A stretch of 64,000 nt of DNA. It comes from Opisthorchis felineus. Its lineage: Eukaryota > Platyhelminthes > Trematoda > Opisthorchiida > Opisthorchiidae. Each line of letters opens with the position of its first letter. Positions within the stretch are counted from its first letter, which is position 1. The stretch covers positions 1,563,697 through 1,627,696 of the forward strand of contig SJOL01003040.1 of the NCBI GenBank assembly GCA_004794785.1. The letters are read 5' to 3'. A model generated the notes under the pieces. It did no database searches and had not been told where the DNA came from. It worked only from the letters and a program-made list of their open reading frames with translations. Shown here piece by piece: positions 22,651-35,060 of this stretch. Both the position numbers and the translations under genes were made by a program.

Positions 22651-24023
22651 AACAAGTTCTGGTGGTACGTGCACATCGGTATTCGAATTACTGTGCAAAT
22701 GTCACAAACCCCAAACCATAGCCATGATAATTTTGTCACCCGACGCCGACGCTGGGCTTTCGTTCAACGATTTTGACTAGGCCGGCTTCCCTAAAAGTAA
22801 CATTGTGTAGATTAGAACTGTAATTTATACACATTTTGTCCGTTCAGTCAAATCGCGACCGTAGTACCGTCACCAGTGCCTACTTCCAACCGTGTAACAT
22901 AATATATGTCTTAGCTACTAGGGCACTCTTCACTTTCGAGCAAACCCCATAAGAGGAAAAGATCTCCTCGATCCTCTCTTCCCAGAGCCGAAGAGGAGGT
23001 GCTTTCTAGTTCCCACAATGATGACAATGGATTCGCCAATGACCGACAGCTATCAACGGACTAGACGGATGATGTCGCTGATAGACTATGCCAGTCAAAA
23101 CATGTGCGTTGACCCTCATCTAGCTACTTTTGCATCATTCTGATGCAAATAAAATATCTCGTGATACTTTCTTTATCCAATAGCCAATCTAATCGGTGGA
23201 ATCATTTGTGACACCTTGCTGGATTACGTAGCTTGACCCTAGCTCATAGGCGTTGGTGGTACAGATAAGAAAGATGATATTTCGACCACATCAGCTGACA
23301 TTACCGGCGCAAAAGACAAAAGCTACAATCGATGTCGTATGACAAATATTAGGAGATAAGCGAAATATCGGAAACAAACGGCAAAAGGCCCGAACTCTCC
23401 GGTGAATACCTTACGAATTTAAACTTCCACTTTTTCGGGATAACATGGGGAAGATTCTGATAGCCTCCATAGAAAACTGAATTTCCTTAAGGCTATTGCA
23501 TGAGCTAAGGGTGGCAAATCATTTATCAACCCTTCGCAAGAGGAGCAGCTGCATGTGTCTTGTGTCAGCTAGCTCACATTGTGATAGCGCTTCGGAAAAT
23601 CATTATCTCATTTACCTAAAAGTGCATTATTCTGCATGATTCTTTGGCGTTCAGTGCCGAGGTGTTTCGTGGTCAGAAATGACTGCAGTTGGTCATATTA
23701 GTACCTAGTTTCCGGTGCACTGTTGCCTCAGCAAGCAACAGAAATAAGATTGAACCTTTGTGTGAGCGTTAGATACACTTCAAAAAAAGCACTTGAGCAT
23801 TTTTAACTGAGTTATATGGCATCATAGAAGTCGGTGTTGAGATAATTTGTGGTAAAAATAGCCGCATACATGACTGGTACCAAGAGAAACTCATTGAAAA
23901 TAACTGGTTCACCTAACCAACGCCCGACTCGTCTTTTTACTGCAGCTGGCATGTTTGAGGGAAGCTTTGTTTGCCATTAAGGCATCGGCACCTGAGGTGA
24001 GACTGTAAGGTTACAGAACTTAC
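22651..24023. other. Candidate intron, nothing recognised
   Basis: No exon or known repeat seen. Confidence 0.4.
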
Positions 24024-24209
24024 CATCTGAGTGGGTAATTGAGGTGACGGTGACTTTTCAAATGTAGCTGGGTTGAACGAAACGGTGTTGAAGTCAAAAT
24101 TATCGAGTTCCTCTTGCATGGCCAAATCTGCTGGAGTTTGGTCTAAATCCACCAAATGACTGGTAGAGACAAGCAACGGATTTGGAGAACGGGGGAAATC
24201 TTTTGAAGA
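24024..24209 (-). CDS. Gene B candidate exon
   Basis: Minus-strand acceptor CCCCCTCTTCAATAG and perfect donor GTAAGTTC frame a 186-nt exon, 62 codons in phase 0 to 0. It reads SSKDFPRSPNPLLVSTSH, then an acidic stretch MQEELDNFDFNTVSFNP. Ser/Pro-rich ends with an acidic-aromatic core look like a linear-motif segment rather than a folded domain. An in-frame stop immediately before the acceptor supports the border. Confidence 0.65.
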
Positions 24210-24439
24210 CTATTGAAGAGGGGGCAAAGTGGAATACAGTAACTTGGGGACAATTCATACAACATATTTTTCGAAGTAGTACTTGAACTTCCAAGGAGTG
24301 TTGAAGGACATATGGTCTTCAAGATGAGTCCCGCGCCGATGCATCAGACCATCATATAGAAGAATGACGGAAAAGGCAGTAAAAGACAAACAAATGAACC
24401 AACTGAAAGAGGTTTTTCAGTATATAATTTTAGGTTTTA

Positions 24440-24540
24440 TTCTGCAAAGTTAGATCTATGCAGCACACTGCAGCTGTTAAGAATCATTATCAGTGTTCAC
24501 CTTCCGAAATCCAAGAAGGGTTTCAAAACCATAAATTACG
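24440..24540 (+). repeat. Possible hammerhead-repeat remnant
   Basis: gcagcacactgcagctg is followed by ccttccgaaatccaagaaggg. It resembles the repeat's GCAGCACATTCAGCTG and the ribozyme helix II with its CAAGAA loop, but the core boxes are lost. Confidence 0.35.
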
Positions 24541-25112
24541 AGGGCGTGAACAAGAATGACTGAACCGTACTTACGAAGGATATAGAGCCACCCGACCAGT
24601 ACGAAATGAGACCTGACGATATACTTTAATCAATCATTTAGGCTTCAAAGCAGCATCGCGCTCCTCTATTGGAAATGCTTGTTTGAGTACTCACTCGAAT
24701 TCGAAAAATATACACTACTCATGATTCCCAAATAGCTGTACAGGATTCAAATTGATTAGATTTCGAAGCATAAAATTCTACGCTACTGAGGGAACAAATT
24801 CAAGTTATCCGATAGACTTTAGTAGCGTAGCCTTCATTGCACCCACAAGAACTGAATACGTTTTGACTGCGAACTGTTGCGGTCGTGCATTAAGCTTGGA
24901 AGTTTCCTGATTTGCCAAGAAAAAGAAAAAACCATATATTCCGGTGAGAGTGACGCAAAACTATTACACCATTAACTAGCATATATAACACGCAGAGGCA
25001 TAAGTATGCATGGAACCTCTATTCAAATCTTTCAGTGATCCTGAAAGTATCACAAAGAGCATGATTTTCCACATAAATTTTTTAGATCCACGAAAGGAAT
25101 AACTGCAATATC

Positions 25113-25148
<36 letters not shown>

Positions 25149-25664
25149 ATATATATCAAGGAAAAGAGGGGATCAGGACTAGTGATATGAAAATGATGCA
25201 TTTATATCTTCCCTGGTCGATAAGATGAGCACGGGTTCTATGAAGATGATCTCATAAGGATTTCTCTGGAATACTAAAAAAATCTACGGACCGAAAACGC
25301 AATACTTTCAACACACGAGGACACCATGGCCGGCTGAACGCTCATTAAGTCCGAAGACATTGGTTGTTTGAAAGACCCCTCTCAATATAATTTAGCACCT
25401 CATGTGACATGGATTTGGACCATCTTGCAGTTACCTCAAGTCCCTCTGAAGATATAAATTTCCGATCCACCTACAAGGGCTGGAAACCGAAGGGCGATGA
25501 CCGGACAACAAAAAGGAAAAGTTACCGTGGAAAACGGAATAACTGCTGACATATTGAGATTGGACAGCCGATATTCGAAGATGAAGGTTTTCATCTGATT
25601 CGCAGTCTGGGAGACTGAAAGCGTCCACAACATTTAAAAGATTTTAAAGAAAAAATAAGCCGTC
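24541..25664. other. Unassigned spacer with AT microsatellite
   Basis: Holds an (AT)n run at about 25112-25160. Otherwise nothing recognised. Confidence 0.4.
25112..25147. repeat. (AT)n microsatellite
   Basis: About 17 AT units, followed by a second short run to about 25160. Confidence 0.9.
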
Positions 25665-27195
25665 AGAAAACAAAATGCTACCGGGGAATAAGTCTTCCAT
25701 GCACTACAGGCAAAATTACAGCATGCGTCCTTCTCAAAAGCCTGAACATTGATAATGTGGAAAATAGCCTGAAGACCGATGTGGATTCCGAAGCGGTCTT
25801 AGTTTTGATCTTAGATTTGCAGCATGTCAGCATCAAGGAAAACCTTGAGAATGGGACTAGTCATTGTGATTTCCGTTCTTGGACTTCACGAATGTGTTTG
25901 GCTCTGTGACCAAACAGGCGTTGTGAATCGATCCCCAAAAACTCGGCTGTCTAAAAATGCTGTTGATATTATCAGATCTCTTCACTTCGGTACGAGGGCC
26001 CGAGTACGTACCTGTGGAACTATCCGTGCCGTGTTCGAAGTTGGCAGGAAAGTGGAGCAAGGTTGTGCTCTGGCTCCAACTGTGTCCAATCTGTATCTGA
26101 CTACAATTTGTAGACTGTCGTGATTCCGAAGGTGGCTTTCCGATTTAGTGCCGTCTAGCCCGTTAACTTCCCAACTCAAAACGCTCCGCGGTCAAAACGA
26201 AGCTACATGAGACAAAGATTCGTTGCCTGCATTTTGCAGATGACTGTGCCTTATGTGCACGTTCGGAAGATGAATAGCACCGAATAACTGAAGCACTTGC
26301 CTAGGTAACATATCACTTGAGTCCAAGTATAAGTGGTTGTAAAACACTTGCCCTCTAATGATGTGTTTTTGATAACAAGGGACATGTATTCAAATTGTTG
26401 GCCGCCGCATAGCGTGCTGTGAAAATTTCCGCTACCACGGCAACATCCCGTTCAGAATTGATGATCGAAACGGAATTGCATGTTTGGGTTGCCAAGGCAA
26501 GCGCTGCTTTCGGTTGACTATATAAAGGCGTTCGAAGTAATCTGGGCGTGGACAGCAAGGTCGCAGTGTACTAGGTTATCTCATTGTCTTCACTATTGTG
26601 TGGCAGATAAACGTGAAGATTGCACGCACGCTATATTAAGATGCTTGACGAATTTCAGTTGCAATGTCTACGCAATTTAATACGATTTAAGTAATCAGAT
26701 AAAATCCCGAACACTGAAGTTCTCAAACGAACCAAGATCAAAGGAATCGAGTGCATCTTGATACACAACCAGTTATCCTGGATAGGCAGGGTTAAACGAA
26801 TAATTGATAATCGCATTCCGAAGCAACTGTCGTGGTCAACTGAAGAACGGAGCTCGAACTCGGGATGGCCGAATTTCCGCTAATGTGACATCCTTCAAGT
26901 AAATGTGCAACGCCATAATATTGGGTTCAGATCTTTGGAAAATCTAGCACGTTGCAGAGCGAACTGGAGAACTACCATTTGCACAGACCTGAAGAAATTT
27001 AAGTCACAACATATTTCAATACCCGAAAGCAAGCGAACCCTTGGGAACGGCCGTATAATGTTAAGCACAACCACAGTCACCTGGGCCTGTTTAGCCTCTG
27101 AGCGCACAAGCCTCAGCAGAATCGGACTTACAGGTCACCAGCGTACCCCCTCTAAACCACGATGGAAGGGCCAGGGAATAGCCCGGATAAGTTTC
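25665..27195 (+). pseudogene. CR1/RTE-like LINE, 3' half, heavily frameshifted
   Basis: Plus-strand landmarks in order, across three frames with stops between them: CYRGISLPCTTGKITACVLL (25680), FTNVFGSVTKQAL (25880), IIRSLHFGTRARVRTCGT (25970), EQGCALAPTVSNLYLTT (26060), the catalytic FADDCAL (26235), ASAAFG, HIKML-like LQCLRNLI (26650), LSWIGRV and RIPKQLSW (26780), and a terminal zinc-finger-like SRIGLTGHQRTP (27120). The order is that of LINE ORF2 from the RT N-terminus to the C-terminal tail. The catalytic aspartates survive although the frame is destroyed. The endonuclease is absent. Confidence 0.85.
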
Positions 27196-27690
27196 TTCCA
27201 TTTCTAGCCCACATCAACCTACGATAAGCCTACTCCGATCTCCAATCAACACCTGTCAGACTCTACTGTCATACTACGAGATGACAGTATCAGTGGTAAT
27301 CCGTCTGAATATCAGTTACATGATGCGGTGATGGGCATCCTTCAGAGATCATTGTTATGGTAATTTATCAGGAGGAACTGCGGTACTTCCCAGAAACTTG
27401 GCTGACGAATAAGGCCAGCGCCTTAGTACAGCATAACTGATGCCCACTGTTGCGTCACCGTGCGCAGGCCAGCCGATGGTTCTCAAAAGTTTTCTGCGTT
27501 TGCTCGCTGACCTTATAACATCGAATTTACATCGGCGTCAGCGGCTTACATGTAGCACCATATTCGGCTCCAAACAAACCGATTGTGGTTTGCCCACTAT
27601 GTGCAGGCACCCGGTGGGTCAACCACTTTTGGACGACAAACCAGTTTCAGATGCCAGCGAACCATATACTAATATATGTAAATATATATA

Positions 27691-27736
<46 letters not shown>

Positions 27737-28447
27737 CGGGAATATCCTTGTCCATGCTGGTGAAATTATATTTGTTCCAAAAACGATACCAACTTTACTA
27801 GTTAAAGGAATCTGTACAGCCACCAAAATTCCTCTATGCTAATCTGGATTTTACTAGACCAACTTAAATCGTATTTTGTGCCCCTCACTGGAAATACAAA
27901 TGTATAATCGGGATAACAATGCACTCCGAACAAGTAGTGTACCAGTTAGGGGAAGCCGTAACATTACTATGTGATCACGCACGCATTGTGAAACGATCTG
28001 TTAAACTGCTTCACATCAGTGGCTCTGGACATCTGTCTGGCGAATGCTTGGATTGGCTGTAAAGACAGAAACTACTAACCCAGTTATGTCTACCATTTCG
28101 ATTGTTCCTATTTTGGCCTTAGGCGAATGAGAGTCCCTGAGTACTCGTGCGTCTTTCAAGTTGCATAAGTGGCATGTACCAGAAGCACCAAAGTGCAGTG
28201 GTTCGTAGACAATCGCTAGTTACTTCTCCCAGGCTCAAATGCACGGAGATATAAAAATAGATCGTCTGTCAGCTAAGCTCTTTGAATGTAACAAAAATGC
28301 ACCTTCAACAAGTGTCTCCACACTGGAGCGGATACATTGGAAACTGTGCATTAATTGGCCAAAGCAGCATGCAAATGGGAGCCAGCGATAGGTCAAGCCG
28401 TCAAGCGGGCCATGCAAACTAAGCTACAGAAGACGTAGTACACTACT
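27196..28447. other. Unassigned spacer with AT microsatellite
   Basis: Apart from the AT run at 27700-27735 nothing is recognised. Confidence 0.4.
27698..27734. repeat. (AT)n microsatellite
   Basis: About 18 AT units. The Tyr-Ile runs of the frames crossing it are artefacts. Confidence 0.9.
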
Positions 28448-28535
28448 CATCATACACGAGAGATTCAGCTGGGTTTCGGGTGAGTCGCCCGTGAAAACCA
28501 AATTGATATGCAAATGAGTGTATTTGTCGTAAGCT
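28448..28535 (+). repeat. Hammerhead repeat, short piece without ribozyme
   Basis: cacgagagattcagctggg, then ccgtgaaaaccaaattgat and aaatgagtgtatttgtcg match the segment that precedes the ribozyme in complete units (compare 22260-22345). The copy stops where the ribozyme lead would begin. Confidence 0.75.
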
Positions 28536-29061
28536 ACGGAAGGTTTGCTGACAAAAAACATGAGTCAGACATTACCAGGTAGAAGACAGCAAGTAATTTC
28601 GTTGTATTGTTCCAAAGGTAGCCGTTTTTCATGGACGGGACGGTTTGATCTGACCACCCAACGGTGAGAATTTTTTTCAATGTGGCTGATTTTCATTTCG
28701 AATAATTCTGTGAACCAGACGATGGTCGGCAGCATTCAGTTAGATAACTCACACAGAGTTATGTGTCATGGATTGTCCGTAAGCGATCCGAAGATGTCAG
28801 AAGATAAGACTGATGAGCCCGCGGCCTAGTATACAATATGCCGAAAAGATCGTGCAACTGAACTATCTGATTTTGTTCCCCACATGCCACGAAATAAACG
28901 GCGAGATAAAAATCTAAGATAGGTAAAACTGTCACCAAAAATAGCAACCAGATTATTCTGCAATTTTCACCTTCATGTAGAAAGCTCTCAAAACCAAAGC
29001 CAAGGAGGTGAAACTGAGTAACTGCATTTTTCGTAGTTAGGACAGACTGGGGTGCACTCAC
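28536..29061. other. Candidate intron of gene B
   Basis: The minus-strand open frame continues past the donor at 29061 to a stop at 28759. I take that part as read-through into the intron. Confidence 0.4.
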
Positions 29062-29515
29062 TTCCGTAGGACTCAAAGCCAGTGCAGGCTGTGTAACCGT
29101 AACTTCATTTTTCATGACAGGTGCCCTGGAAATAAACTTTAACTGTGCTGATTCCGTGTGTTTCACCTGACGTTGATTTGGTCGAGATTTCTGCCTATTA
29201 GCAGGTGGCGTGCAAGCGAATAAGCTAACAGGTGTTGACAAGACGGTCTCATCGATATCAACTTCTTCCACAGAATCCTCCAGCATCGGGCCCAGCTGAA
29301 CCAGACGTGGGTTCTGCCTTGCGGTTGGCTTAGTCAGTTTGTGTTCATGATGTGGACTTGTAGATGATTCCCAGGAAGCTGGAATTGTGTCTTCATACTT
29401 GGAGCTCTCAAGGACCGGATGAACTTCAGGAGATTTATGTTTACGTGTGGTAACACTTGGCAAGTTTTTGTGGATGACCTCCACATCCACAATGTCAGGT
29501 AAAAATTCAGGGTCA
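29062..29515 (-). CDS. Gene B candidate large exon, disordered segment
   Basis: A textbook minus-strand acceptor (CCTTTTTTCTGTGTAG) precedes 29515 and the strong donor GTGAGT follows 29062. The 454-nt exon is open: DPEFLPDIVDVEVIHKNLPS at its start, SVEEVDIDETVLSTPVS in the middle and TQPALALSPTE at the end. Rich in Ser, Pro, Thr and charged residues with no domain, so likely an intrinsically disordered linker. Enters in phase 2 and leaves in phase 0, fitting the exons at 36899 and 24209. This is the best-supported exon of gene B. Confidence 0.68.
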
Positions 29516-31990
29516 CTACACAGAAAAAAGGCAAAGAAGAAAACGCCCTTAGGTGTGTCAGTCAAAACACTAGAAGTAATGTCACGGACAACACTGTCAG
29601 CATCAGTAGCAGTAGCAACCTACACAGAGATATCCTTGTACAACTGAGAAGACGTAATGAATGGGGGCACAGTCCCCTGACGCACACCAGGGGGCTGTTT
29701 GTGTTGCTCGTTGCATTTTCTTAACGTGAAATGCTGTCAATAATCACCATATAACCCTGATGAGAGTGCCACAAGAGCTCATACCAGCTCAAGAAGAATA
29801 TCGTTTTTCTGAAACAAAAAGGTTTTACCCGCATACAATGAGCTCCACGATGACCTGGTCATAAACCTGAACATCAGTAACAGGACACATGGGTTTATTA
29901 CCCTTCTTTGTTACGCGCCAGTATAGTACTTCCTCACCCAAGGGGTCATCCCTTTAGCGATACCGTTTCCATTTCTACCGACGTTTGCGTTCTCGAGTTG
30001 TCCTCTCACGTCTTCGGGCCAAAATGACCTCCAAAGCACAACTGCTGTCTAATCTGGGGTGCGACGTTTTTCTTGCCGAGGCAACTTTCTTTGTCTGAGG
30101 ACTTGCTAGCAGAAGCCGGATTGCGTTGCCCATCAATAAGACTGAGAAAAACGCTGCAGCTTAGGGATATGAACGTGCGGACGTACACACACACACACAC
30201 ACAACGAATACAATATGGTCCGCGTTAAATCGTGACAGTATAACCCACCCTTAACACAACTCTGTAAAAGCTGGATTCATTGGAGTAAAAGTGATGCCCC
30301 AAAAGAAGTAAGCATTAGAACAATAGAATAATTTGTTGCCTGTCTAACGATCGTATGTTGGTATGTTCATTCACCGGGATCGGTAGACTAATTTCAACTC
30401 AGCCTCTGGGATAACCTCGTATGCTGACTTGACTGGCATACACTCCAATGTACGTTTTATGTTTCATATCACAGGAGAGGGTTTCGGGGGCCGACGTAGC
30501 CAGGCTCTTGATGAAATATTTTCTGGCGATCGATAATGGATGGTGCCATTATATCCCTGCGGAAACGGTTTACGGACCATATCTAACGTCAGTGCGATCA
30601 AATCGTAGTGGCTGACATAGTGGACTTCCAGTTCAACGACTCGGGTTTGAATCCTTTCATAGGCTTCCTCGAATTGGCTGTCACCCCACATTTCGCTTTA
30701 TCGTAAAGGCCAAAGAGATGCTTTTTTGCACATATGACGCTTCTGGTTCAGGTATAGTGGAACTGCGAAAGTCTTACCTATTGAGTAAACAGGATGCTGG
30801 AGTTGTGGGAAATGAATCCCATAAATATGGAAGAAGAGTTGAAAGCCCTTTAGGAGACCAGCTAAGGGAAATCGTCCTGGTGGTCAAGAGGATGCTCTAT
30901 GCGGAGTGGAGTCTGATACTATCCATCACGTATGAGTACACTAATTTGTCAGTGACACTCACTAGTAGTGATTCTTCCTAAAACAAAAGCCCACGTCGTG
31001 GTGTTTATAACAAGCCAGGGAAGGAGGGTAGGATTTTGTTGAACACTGTTCAATACGGTAAGGTACGACCGCCAGTGCGAGACAGATCACTCAGGGACGA
31101 GATGTCGACTGAGCAAGATCATTAACGCATCCCGACTAAGAGCAGCCGTCCAAAAAATTTTGCATGAGAAATATGCAGCAAATACTCAGTTCCTTTGGAA
31201 TGAAACGTCGAAGCATAAACCCAGTTGTCCGAAGCGGTCGACTATTGATCGAAGAAAAAATTATCTGGACAGAGGGCAGCATCTGGCACCTTGCCGGCAA
31301 AAAATCCAAGCGGAAGGGTTATCTAGTAGGTCAGAACAAAATATGGAATAAGCGGAGGGGGATATATCAAAGAAACTGTACACAAACATGGGAATGGAGT
31401 CAAGATGCGTCTGCGAAGTGAGTAGTAGGCTTAGCTTGAGGAAAAGAAAGTCTTTTTAATTATTCCTGAAAATATAACACGGGACAATATGACGGTCGAT
31501 GCACAATAATACACAAATTTACGTGTAAAACTGTGCGGATAACCTATTTGGTGTGGCCTCCTAGCTAAAGAAGGTTACTTCAGTTTTGAGAGGACTGTTA
31601 CATCACTAGCAGTTCAAATTAAGGTGAGGGTTGTTCTGTCTCGGTAATATTAGGAGGACCTGGTAACAGGGACTACATACTTACGTTCTACAAGGCCCTT
31701 CATGCGAGAACAAACAATAGAGTGACCAGAGAATGTCATTTGAAGGCATTTAGAGGGGTAAGGCGTGGGTACATTCCGGAAGTGGATTAGGAAGAAATAG
31801 CGGAGCGGAAGAACAAAGCCATTGGCATATTTAGAAAGTATGACCGCGTGAACAAACTGAGGGACACCAGTAGAACACATAAAAAGAAAGTGACAAAGTG
31901 CACCTTGAAAGACACTGGTGATAATGTGAAGAAACAGAGAACACTGCCGCTCAATCTTTGCAAGCTGAAAGTGATAGGAAAAATACTCGG
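29516..31990. other. Unassigned spacer or intron with CA repeat
   Basis: Contains a (CA)n run at 30184-30204. Plus-strand frames at 30718-30981 and 31164-31421 are open but have neither splice borders nor known motifs. Confidence 0.35.
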
Positions 31991-32662
31991 CTAGCTAATT
32001 AAGTAAGAAAGCAGAATGAAGCTATATAGAAAAATCCATTTGTCTCCGGAGAGGAAAAACGCGAAGAAGTTGGTAAGACAACCGCCTACAGAATCATCCT
32101 TGCCCAAGGACAATGCAGTGAACAAAGAGCGATAAACAATGCATTGGGATTCCTCTTCCATACAACCTGGATGGAGCAGAACAGGGAAACAAATGAGGGA
32201 AATAGCACGCAGTGCGATATTCTCCATGATTTTCAGTAGCGCTGGAGAACTTATGGAATGGTTCTTCCCATCAACTTTGAAAATCGGCTTCATAGAAAAG
32301 GCTATCCAAAAATTGAGTGCAGGGAAACCAATAAAAGATGCACTAATGATATCTAGTGTAGCCTCATCTAGGTTGTTGGTACAACATTCGGTTGAATGAG
32401 GAAGTATGCCGTCGAGGTAAAAAGATATGACAGAATTCAACTCTGAATAAAACATGGGCGTACTGTCATTTGGAAGAGAGATGGGGATGGAAAATTTTTG
32501 GGATCTAGTAGTGACCGATAGAAACTCTGCGTTTAAGGCACCTAGATCCACGAATTGACCTTTCACGCCAGATTTTCTGTCACAAGCAGAGTTACAACAG
32601 CTGCACGCTGGCTCACCAGTCCGAACACGAAAGCGGACTACAACTCTTGTATGTTCCGCCAT
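31991..32662 (-). CDS. Hypothetical 223-codon open frame
   Basis: A single long minus-strand frame from an ATG at 32662 to a stop at 31991, starting MAEHTRVVVRFRVRTGEP and with CSCCNSACDRKS near residue 20. The tail is hydrophobic (FLYSFILLSYLIS). I recognise no domain, and no clear splice sites or polyadenylation signal. An antisense frame of 86 codons overlaps it. At this length it could still be chance or a dead retrocopy. Confidence 0.35.
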   Translation of the reverse strand: MAEHTRVVVRFRVRTGEPACSCCNSACDRKSGVKGQFVDLGALNAEFLSVTTRSQKFSIPISLPNDSTPMFYSELNSVISFYLDGILPHSTECCTNNLDEATLDIISASFIGFPALNFWIAFSMKPIFKVDGKNHSISSPALLKIMENIALRAISLICFPVLLHPGCMEEESQCIVYRSLFTALSLGKDDSVGGCLTNFFAFFLSGDKWIFLYSFILLSYLIS

Positions 32663-33635
32663 GTCCCTACGATAAGTGTTCCCACGACAGTATGACCCAT
32701 GTTTATAAAGATGCTACTTTTTATTCCGAAATAATTTAAGTGGTATTTTAAATAACCTGTTGCAAAAGAATAATGCACCCACTTGAAAAACTTGATCACG
32801 TAGACCTTTAACTATATAGCAAAATCAAAAGAAACGTTTCGTTGGTGTAGTCAACGGCTAAAGAGCTGATATGGAGGCTTTCAACGAAACACCATTTCGA
32901 GCGGCATGGCATATACGGGCGATACTTTGCAGCGAAAGGAGCATAATGCGGAGGGGAATACACGACTGGATAGGCGCAAACGACGGAACAGTCAGAGGTT
33001 GCAAAAGAGAGTTTGAGACGATATATATGTAACCTCGTTGGCCCATGATACGAAGGTAGAGAAAAACTCATAAAGCGATTCATTCAGCGCATTCAATGAA
33101 ATTTGAATGCGGGATATGAAATTAAGAAACGAGATTTTGCGAACATCCAATATGAACCTTGGTTCACAGGAGACAGTCGAGCATATAATACCAGAAGGAA
33201 AATACTGAAAATTGGCTTGGGCAGTCTGAGTGAACAGAGATGTAGTCTTCAACCGCATTTGTTACTCTGCAACATGCAATCGAGTCGGAAACAGCCGTGA
33301 GAAGAGATAGCTATAAGACTGGCATAACACTATCTGTTCAGTCACGGTTTTGAACTGCCATTACGCAAGTACCGTATAGAAGCTCTCTTTGTAGAACGAA
33401 CTATAATTCATCAACATTATACTGATAAGTGTAATAAGTGAAAGAGACAGGATAGCAAGTACAAAAGCTAACCTATAAAGTTAGCTATCAAGAGTACTCC
33501 GACGACCTGCAACACAAGAGTTCAGTAATTGAGATAAAGGACCAAATGTCAGAAAAATCTTGTACCTATAATTAGTCCGGTAAAACAGTTCCAGTTCAAA
33601 CTGGACATGAGAGAAAAATGAGGAGCGTCACGGGT
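32663..33635. other. Unassigned spacer
   Basis: Short overlapping frames only. Confidence 0.4.
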
Positions 33636-34187
33636 TCACCATTTAGCACGCATTGCATCCCAACCAGACTGGTAACCGCAGCCAGCCTCCAGACGCTTCC
33701 GTTGATCGACCGGCTGAATTTCATTGCAGCGATTTCTTTTTGCAAAAAGGGCGATTGGATTTTTATATCTGTCTTGTCCGTTCTTATCGAAGAGAGTTGT
33801 CACGTTCCAGGTCCCAAGTAGTAGATAACCTAACTTGATTTTACAGTCTGCGTCATGTGTAGGACGGGGGTGTTCTTTTAATTGTGGACATAGAAGTAGA
33901 TTTATTTCAGATACTCCATCCCAAGACTTTGACTTAAAGGTGTGATCCCCATGGAAGTGGGCGAGTGACCTGGACAGAGGGCGGAGGGAATAAGGCATGG
34001 GAGTCTGACTAATAGTACCACTACGTACAGCAAGCGCCTGTCGAGCAGCATCGGATTTTTGGTTTTTTAAAGTATCCCAACCGTACTGGATAATGAGTCG
34101 GCCGTTACGGTCAACTGCTGGGCAATCAGATTGTGCGGTTTTAGGGCCGACATTTTCTAACCAGTCCTTCCTCGGAGGAGGCAGCAT
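33636..34187 (-). pseudogene. LINE endonuclease, N-terminal fragment
   Basis: The 183-codon minus-strand frame begins LPPPRKDWLENVGP. At about residues 120-135 it carries LGTWNVTTLFDKNGQDR, the start of the apurinic-type endonuclease of RTE LINEs (usual form LGTWNVRTL). Similarity fades after about residue 160, and the nuclease's later motifs and all of the RT are missing. It is a truncated copy inserted in the gene B intron. Confidence 0.7.
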
Positions 34188-34484
34188 CTCTGCCTTCCAT
34201 ATTTATGTCCATATTTCCACATGTTTCCATTTTCCATATATCTATATTTATTTGTAAATGTGGACATCCAGTCCCACAGGCCAGTACGGATTTACCCCCA
34301 GACCGTCTCATAATACGATTTATCGTGGCAAGAGGACCCACTGCTCTTCGTCGGTCCCCGCTGGCTTATCTGGCATGGGAGAATCTTAAGACACTGAGTT
34401 CTAACCAGCTCAACCCGCAGGATCAACACAGCTGCGACCCTCACGACAAGGAGGTCGGGCGTATATATGTGCAATATGTAAAAA

Positions 34485-34511
34485 GTAATATATATATATA
34501 TATATATATAA
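34485..34511. repeat. (AT)n microsatellite
   Basis: About 12 AT units. Confidence 0.85.
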
Positions 34512-34744
34512 AATTGTCACCTCTGAGATGGACAATCTCAAGACGGGTCAGAATTGTACTCTTCTCAAAGGCGTACACCCTCCAGGCAGAGGGGGGCAAG
34601 ATCATTTTATTCGGCAAGCACCCACCGGCTGATAGTTTAAACGCGCTTCCTTACCAGATATTTAGATAATAATTACGTTTGGAGGAAAAACTGGTTAAAA
34701 AGCGTGCCGTTTGCCAGTTGCAGATAGCCTTGCGCAGCCAACAA

Positions 34745-35060
34745 AGCGCTATAAGTATATCGTTTATGATATTCTCCAACTGAATCTGCTGCACAGTTGA
34801 GTGTCCCGTTAAAATCGAATTAATGCGCACAGCAGTGCGAGCCAGATGAGTCACAAGAAGGGAGTTTTTAAGCAATCCTATGAGTAGGGTTCAGTGGGAG
34901 ATACTGTGATATTACGAATATCGTACCAGCTGAAACATGAAGCGGCCTTAATGAAGCACATGCAGCTGAAGAATATCATAAGCAAGAGATTCGGCTGGGA
35001 TTCAGTTGAGTCTCCCGTTAAAAACAAATTAGTGCGCGAACGACCGTATTTCGCAAATAT
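34745..35060 (+). repeat. Hammerhead repeat, degraded copy
   Basis: The ribozyme is reduced to ccagatgagtcacaagaaggg (34838-34859), recognisable from box 1 and helix II. After it come the unit segments cgaatatcgtaccagctgaa, gcacatgcagctgaagaat and gagattcggctggg in normal order. The first 60 bp hold a second partial unit. Confidence 0.6.

Noticed and set aside
27440..27842. Frames with Tyr-Ile repeats
   Set aside because: Produced by the AT microsatellite at 27698-27734.
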